Source: an uncultured Bacilli bacterium (lineage in GTDB: Bacteria > Bacillota_I > Bacilli_A > RF39 > UBA660). Taken from it: DNA of 18,875 nucleotides. A model generated the notes under the pieces. It was given only the letters and a program-made list of their open reading frames with translations. It ran no database searches and was not told the origin of the DNA. Position 1 is the stretch's first letter; the number at the start of each line of letters is the position of its first letter. Made by a program: the position numbers and the translations under genes. Where the stretch lies: positions 1-18,875 of the forward strand of contig CANQSC010000015.1 of the NCBI GenBank assembly GCA_947626445.1. Direction: 5' to 3'. This document shows, piece by piece, positions 14,991 through 18,875 of this stretch.

Positions 14991-17000
14991 ATGAATTCAT
15001 TAGATGCTAAGAAAAGAATAGAAGAATTAAGAAAAATATTAGAAGATGCTAATTATGAATATTATGTTTTAGCTAATCCTTCTATAACTGATCAAGAATT
15101 TGATAAATATTTAAGAGAATTAGAAGAATTAGAAAAAGAATTTCCAGAGTTTGATGATGTAAATAGTCCGACTAAAAGAGTTGGAGGTTTAGTTATTGAT
15201 AAATTTAATAAAGTTAAACATAAATTACCAATGTTATCACTTCCTGATGTTTTTAATGAAGATGAGATAAGAGCTTTTGATGAACGAATTAGAAAAAATG
15301 GTTTTAATCCAGAATATGTTTGTGAATTAAAAATTGATGGGGTAAGTGGTAGTTTTCATTATGATAATGGCGTGTTAACTACTGGTGTTACAAGAGGTGA
15401 TGGGACAACTGGGGAAGATATAACGCATAATGTTAAAACCATTAAGAGTTTACCATTAAAATTAAAAATGCCGGTTACGATTGAAGTAAGAGGAGAAATT
15501 TATATGGAAAAAGAAACTCTTGCTAAATTAAATTATGAAAGAGAAAAATTAAATTTAAATAAACTTCAAAATTGTCGAAATGCGACAGCTGGTTCAATTA
15601 GACAATTAGATTCGAAAATAGCCGCGGAACGAAATTTAAATACCTGGATTTATCATTTACCAAATCCAATGGATTATAATATTAAAACGCATTATGAAGC
15701 TTTAGAATATATGAAAAAATTAGGTTTTAAGGTAAATCCTTGTAATCGTTTAGTTAAAGATATTAATGGTATTTTAGATTTTATTCATGAATATAATGAA
15801 AAACGTGAATATCTACCTTATGATATTGATGGGGTTGTAATTAAAGTAAATGATTTAGAAATGCAACAAGAATTAGGCTTTACTTCAAAATATCCTAGAT
15901 GGGCTGTTGCGTATAAATTTCCTGCTTTAGAAGTTTTAACGAAATTAAAAGATATTGTTTTTACAGTTGGAAGAACGGGAAGAATTACTCCTAATGCGGT
16001 TTTAGAGCCTGTTTTAGTAATGGGTTCAACAATAAAAAGGGCAAGTCTTCATAATGAAGATTATATTATAGAAAAAGATTTAAGAATTGGAGATATCGTA
16101 TCAATTAGAAAAGCCGGAGATGTTATTCCTGAAGTAGTAGAACCTAAAAAAGAACGAAGAACTGGTAATGAAATTCCTTTTAAAATGATCGAAAATTGTC
16201 CAATATGTCATGAGCCTTTAGGTAAGAAAGAAGGCCAAGTTGATCATTATTGCTTTAATCCAAAGTGTCCTGCTAAACATATTGAAAGACTTATTCATTT
16301 TGTTTCTAGACATGCGATGAATATTGATGGTTTTGGGGAAAGAATTATGGAAGATTTCTTTAATTTAGGTTTTATTAAAGATATAACAGATATCTATCAT
16401 TTAGATGAACATCGTAAAGATTTAATAGAATTAGAAGGTTTTGGTAATAAAAGTGTTGATAACTTATTAGAGGCTATTCTAGAAAGTAAAAAAAATAGTT
16501 TAGAAAGATTATTATTTGGTTTAGGAATATTGGGAATAGGAGATAAAACGGCTTTACTTTTAGCAAGAACTTTTAAAACTTTAGATAATTTAAAAGCAAA
16601 AACTTTTGATGAATTACAAAGTATTAGGGATATTGGACCAATTCTTGCTGAAAATATATGTGAATATTTTAGTAAAGAAGAAAATTTAGAATTAATTAAT
16701 AAATTAAAAGATTTAGGTTTAAATATGGAATATACTGGAGAAGAAATTAAAAATAATGAGCTACTTAGTGGTAAACGTTTTGTTATAACCGGAACTATTT
16801 CATTTATGAGGCGAGATGAGATTGAAAAAATACTAGATAGTTATGGAGCTAAACCATCTAGTAGTGTTTCTTCTAAAACTGATTTTGTAATTGTAGGTGA
16901 TAGTCCCGGAAGTAAATATCAAAAAGCGATGGATTTAAAAATTCCTATTTGGGATGAAGAATATTTAAGAAGTGTTTTGACTGATTTAAAGGAAATATAA
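14991..17000 (+). CDS. ligA: NAD+-dependent DNA ligase LigA
   Basis: A 669-residue protein, normal length for LigA, which seals nicks in replication and repair using NAD+. Domains: Ia (about 1-70, Y-Y-V-L-A-N-P-S-I-T-D), nucleotidyltransferase with active-site lysine in L-K-I-D-G (Lys114), OB fold (about 318-390), four-cysteine zinc finger (Cys 403, 406, 421, 426), helix-hairpin-helix region (about 445-570, with G-F-G, G-I-G and D-I-G turns) and a BRCT domain (about 591-669, starting L-S-G-K-R-F-V-I-T-G). All key residues are present. RBS aggagg precedes the ATG. It is the last gene of the pcrA unit, followed directly by a terminator. Confidence 0.97.
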   Translation: MNSLDAKKRIEELRKILEDANYEYYVLANPSITDQEFDKYLRELEELEKEFPEFDDVNSPTKRVGGLVIDKFNKVKHKLPMLSLPDVFNEDEIRAFDERIRKNGFNPEYVCELKIDGVSGSFHYDNGVLTTGVTRGDGTTGEDITHNVKTIKSLPLKLKMPVTIEVRGEIYMEKETLAKLNYEREKLNLNKLQNCRNATAGSIRQLDSKIAAERNLNTWIYHLPNPMDYNIKTHYEALEYMKKLGFKVNPCNRLVKDINGILDFIHEYNEKREYLPYDIDGVVIKVNDLEMQQELGFTSKYPRWAVAYKFPALEVLTKLKDIVFTVGRTGRITPNAVLEPVLVMGSTIKRASLHNEDYIIEKDLRIGDIVSIRKAGDVIPEVVEPKKERRTGNEIPFKMIENCPICHEPLGKKEGQVDHYCFNPKCPAKHIERLIHFVSRHAMNIDGFGERIMEDFFNLGFIKDITDIYHLDEHRKDLIELEGFGNKSVDNLLEAILESKKNSLERLLFGLGILGIGDKTALLLARTFKTLDNLKAKTFDELQSIRDIGPILAENICEYFSKEENLELINKLKDLGLNMEYTGEEIKNNELLSGKRFVITGTISFMRRDEIEKILDSYGAKPSSSVSSKTDFVIVGDSPGSKYQKAMDLKIPIWDEEYLRSVLTDLKEI

Positions 17001-17001
17001 T

Positions 17002-17026
17002 GAATAGTGCATGCTATTCTTTTTTT
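17002..17026 (+). terminator. Rho-independent terminator after ligA
   Basis: The stem gaatag (17002-17007) pairs with ctattc (17014-17019) around a 6-nt loop, followed by seven T (17020-17026). It begins two bases after the ligA stop. Confidence 0.85.
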
Positions 17027-17099
17027 GATAGTAAAGAATACCTAGTGACTTTTAAGCAAATATTTGATAAAATTAATTTAAAGGAAGTGGGCTTATATA

Positions 17100-18773
17100 A
17101 TGAAGAAGATACCTTATGGTATAATGAATTTTAAAATATTAATAGAAGAAAATTATTATTATGTGGATAAAACCATGTATTTAGAAAAACTAGAAAAGAT
17201 GCCTGATGCCTTAATAAATTTAAGACCAGGAAGATTTGGAAAAAGTTTATTTGAAAGTATGATGTTTTATTACTATGATATAAATAGTAAAGATTTATAT
17301 AAAAAATTATTTAAAGAAACTTATGTTTATCAAAATCCAACTAAAGGAAAAAATAATTATTACATTTTAAAATTTGATTTTTCGGGAATAACATCAGCAA
17401 ATAAAAATGAAAAAGAACTTGAAGAACAATTTAATAATAAAGTAATTAGTGGGATAAAAAATTTTGATAATAATTATAAGTTTAATATAGAAGCAAAGGG
17501 AGAAACTACAAATCAAATAATTGTAAATTTTTTAGATGATTTTAAGTCTTTAGATTTAGAAAATAAAATATATATCATAATAGATGAATATGATAACTTT
17601 ACTAATGCAATATTAGAAGGAAATGCAGAACGTTTTAAAAATATTGTGGGAAATGAAGGATTTATAAAAGCTTTTTATGCCTCAATAAAAGAGTATATTG
17701 GTTTAGGAGTAGTAGGAAGATTTTTTGCAACAGGAATATGTCCAATAACCTTAGATAGTATGACAACAGGATTTAATATAGCAACAAATATATCAAACTA
17801 TGAAGAATTTAATAGTATGATAGGTTTAACTCATAAAGAAGTAGATAATTTATTAAATGAAGTAGTAGAAGAAAAAAATAAACGAGAAGAAATAAAAAAT
17901 ATTATGATTAAAAATTATGATGGTTATTTGTTTAATGAAGATGCTAAAGAAAAAGTATTTAATGCAACATTAGTAATGTATTTATTAAACTTTTATCAAA
18001 TATATAAAAGTATTCCTAAAGATATAATGGATAGTAATATTGCTTTTAATTCTGGAAAAATAGATAATTTAATTGAATTAAAAAATAATAGTTTTTATAA
18101 AGAATTATTAAATGAAATAATGGAAAATGAACATGTAGATGGTATCTTAAAAAATAAATTTGATTTAACACGTGATTTAGAAAGTGATGATATAATAAGT
18201 TTATTATATTATTTTGGTTATTTAACAATCGAACCAGATATATATGGAGGATATTATTTTAAAATACCAAATGAGGTAATGAAAGTATTATATGGAAATT
18301 ATTTTACTAAAAAATTAAAAGAAAGTGGAATAGGATATGATAATAAAACTATTAGTGAAATAAGTAGAGAATTAATAACAGGTAATATTGATAAATTAAA
18401 TAATTATGTAAGTGAAGTATTAAAAAAATTAGATAATAGAGATTTTATTAAAATAGATGAAAAAGGAATAAAAATAATATATTTTACAATGTTACTAAAT
18501 AATGAATACTATAATGTATATAGTGAATATGTAAGTAATAATGGATATATAGATATTTATTTAGAAAAGAAAAATCCAAATATACCTAATAATATAATGA
18601 TTGAATTAAAATATATAAAGAAAAAAGATTATAGTGAAGAATTATTAAAAGAAAAAATAGAAGAAGGAAAGAGTCAATTAGAAAGTTATAGTAAAGATGA
18701 AAGACTTGGCGATCCTTTAAAATATTTAGTAGTATTTGTTGGTAATGAATTAAAGTTAGTAGAAAATGTGTAA
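17100..18773 (+). CDS. AAA-ATPase-like protein with C-terminal PD-(D/E)XK nuclease domain
   Basis: A 557-residue member of the PF09820 (AAA-ATPase_like) plus PF08011 (PD-(D/E)XK) families. The N-terminal signature K-K-I-P-Y-G-I-x-N-F-K with Y-Y-Y-V-D-K-T is typical. P-loop: R-P-G-R-F-G-K-S (42-49), where the family usually has R-P-R-R-F-G-K-S; Walker B I-I-I-D-E-Y-D (159-165). The C-terminal nuclease core has Asp485 (Y-I-D-I-Y-L) and E-x-K at 502-504 (I-E-L-K-Y), followed by a Gln-Leu-Glu-Ser-Tyr helix (Q-x-x-x-Y). All catalytic positions appear intact. Such proteins often occur in many copies per genome in gut bacteria; their biological role is not established. It is a single-gene unit between two terminators, without a clear consensus promoter in the 99-nt gap. 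Codons favour A-ending triplets compared with ligA, suggesting a different history. Confidence 0.9.
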   Translation: MKKIPYGIMNFKILIEENYYYVDKTMYLEKLEKMPDALINLRPGRFGKSLFESMMFYYYDINSKDLYKKLFKETYVYQNPTKGKNNYYILKFDFSGITSANKNEKELEEQFNNKVISGIKNFDNNYKFNIEAKGETTNQIIVNFLDDFKSLDLENKIYIIIDEYDNFTNAILEGNAERFKNIVGNEGFIKAFYASIKEYIGLGVVGRFFATGICPITLDSMTTGFNIATNISNYEEFNSMIGLTHKEVDNLLNEVVEEKNKREEIKNIMIKNYDGYLFNEDAKEKVFNATLVMYLLNFYQIYKSIPKDIMDSNIAFNSGKIDNLIELKNNSFYKELLNEIMENEHVDGILKNKFDLTRDLESDDIISLLYYFGYLTIEPDIYGGYYFKIPNEVMKVLYGNYFTKKLKESGIGYDNKTISEISRELITGNIDKLNNYVSEVLKKLDNRDFIKIDEKGIKIIYFTMLLNNEYYNVYSEYVSNNGYIDIYLEKKNPNIPNNIMIELKYIKKKDYSEELLKEKIEEGKSQLESYSKDERLGDPLKYLVVFVGNELKLVENV

Positions 18774-18800
18774 AGAATAATGTAAAGTTATTCTTTTCTT
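18773..18800 (+). terminator. Rho-independent terminator after the AAA/nuclease gene
   Basis: The stem aagaataa (18773-18780) pairs with ttattctt (18788-18795) around a 7-nt loop, with a T-rich tract to 18800. It starts at the end of the stop codon. Confidence 0.75.
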
Positions 18801-18801
18801 G

Positions 18802-18859
18802 ACCGTTACGAAAAACGGTTCAGGCCACGTGCTTCAGCACGTAAAACCCTTGTAGGGTT
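18802..18859. other. Three consecutive GC-richer hairpins (structured RNA or mobile-element end, cut by window)
   Basis: Three perfect stems follow each other within 58 nt: accgtt/aacggt (18802-18807 with 18814-18819), acgtgc/gcacgt with loop ttca (18827-18832 with 18837-18842), and aaccct/agggtt with loop tgt (18845-18850 with 18854-18859). The region is far richer in G and C than the rest of the window and lies outside any gene, right after a terminator. Possible identities are the 3' RNA/end of an IS200/IS605-type element whose tnpB would lie off-window on the minus strand, or a small structured RNA. No known family is recognised, and the strand cannot be decided. Confidence 0.5.
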
Positions 18860-18875
18860 AAGAGGCAATTTATTG

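Noticed and set aside
17025..17072. Promoter for the AAA/nuclease gene using TTGATA at 17025-17030
   Set aside because: No acceptable -10 box lies 16-18 bp downstream, and the TTGATA overlaps the terminator T run.
1..18875. Mycoplasma-type genetic code (TGA as Trp)
   Set aside because: TGA serves as a stop at several gene ends, and tryptophans are encoded by TGG in conserved positions.
1..18875. CRISPR array, tRNA or rRNA genes
   Set aside because: No regularly spaced repeats and no cloverleaf or rRNA-like segments seen; the only near repeats are the two pilin 5' ends and the left-edge match.

Overview
The window is AT-rich DNA from a low-GC, Gram-positive-type bacterium (Firmicutes/Bacilli lineage, possibly one of the gut-associated small-genome relatives of Mollicutes; the exact lineage is inference). 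TGG encodes Trp and TGA serves as a real stop (for example at 9965-9967, 10465-10467 and 14074-14076), so this is the standard bacterial code and not the Mycoplasma one. Every convincing gene is on the + strand. Genes are tightly packed, often with A/G-rich ribosome binding sites.

Region 1 (1-11535) is a divergent Tad-type (type IVc) pilus locus in two transcription units. Unit A has a good sigma-70 promoter at 70-98 and a terminator at 8554-8576. It encodes a signal-peptide, single-pass surface protein; a 1168-residue, very cysteine-rich secreted protein; a pilin-like protein (4387-4794); a CpaB-like SAF-domain protein; a TadA/CpaF-type ATPase; and the TadB and TadC membrane proteins. Unit B has a near-consensus promoter (TTGATA-17-TATAAT, 8616-8644) and a terminator at 11504-11535. 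It encodes three small pilins, two larger related pilin-like proteins and a TadZ/CpaE-like protein with a degenerate P-loop. The ATPase and platform proteins would assemble the pilins, CpaB and TadZ would organise or localise the machine, and the Cys-rich protein is a candidate adhesin or tip protein. No prepilin peptidase is in the window.

The pilin-like proteins share an unusual start, M-[KR]-x-x-x-G (or close to it), running directly into a membrane helix. The first two pilin genes have an identical 74-nt 5' end followed by diverged 3' ends. The first 23 bases of the window reproduce the 3' end of the pilin-like gene at 4387-4794, so a near-identical copy probably lies just upstream.

Region 2 (11536-17026) is a housekeeping DNA-repair cluster: pcrA helicase, a small unknown gene, a sugar-phosphate-type nucleotidyltransferase and ligA, closed by a terminator.

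Region 3 (17027-18875) holds one AAA-ATPase-like/PD-(D/E)XK protein of the lineage-expanded PF09820/PF08011 type, its terminator, and at the right edge an unusually GC-rich run of three consecutive hairpins. That run looks like a structured RNA or a mobile-element end cut off by the window boundary.
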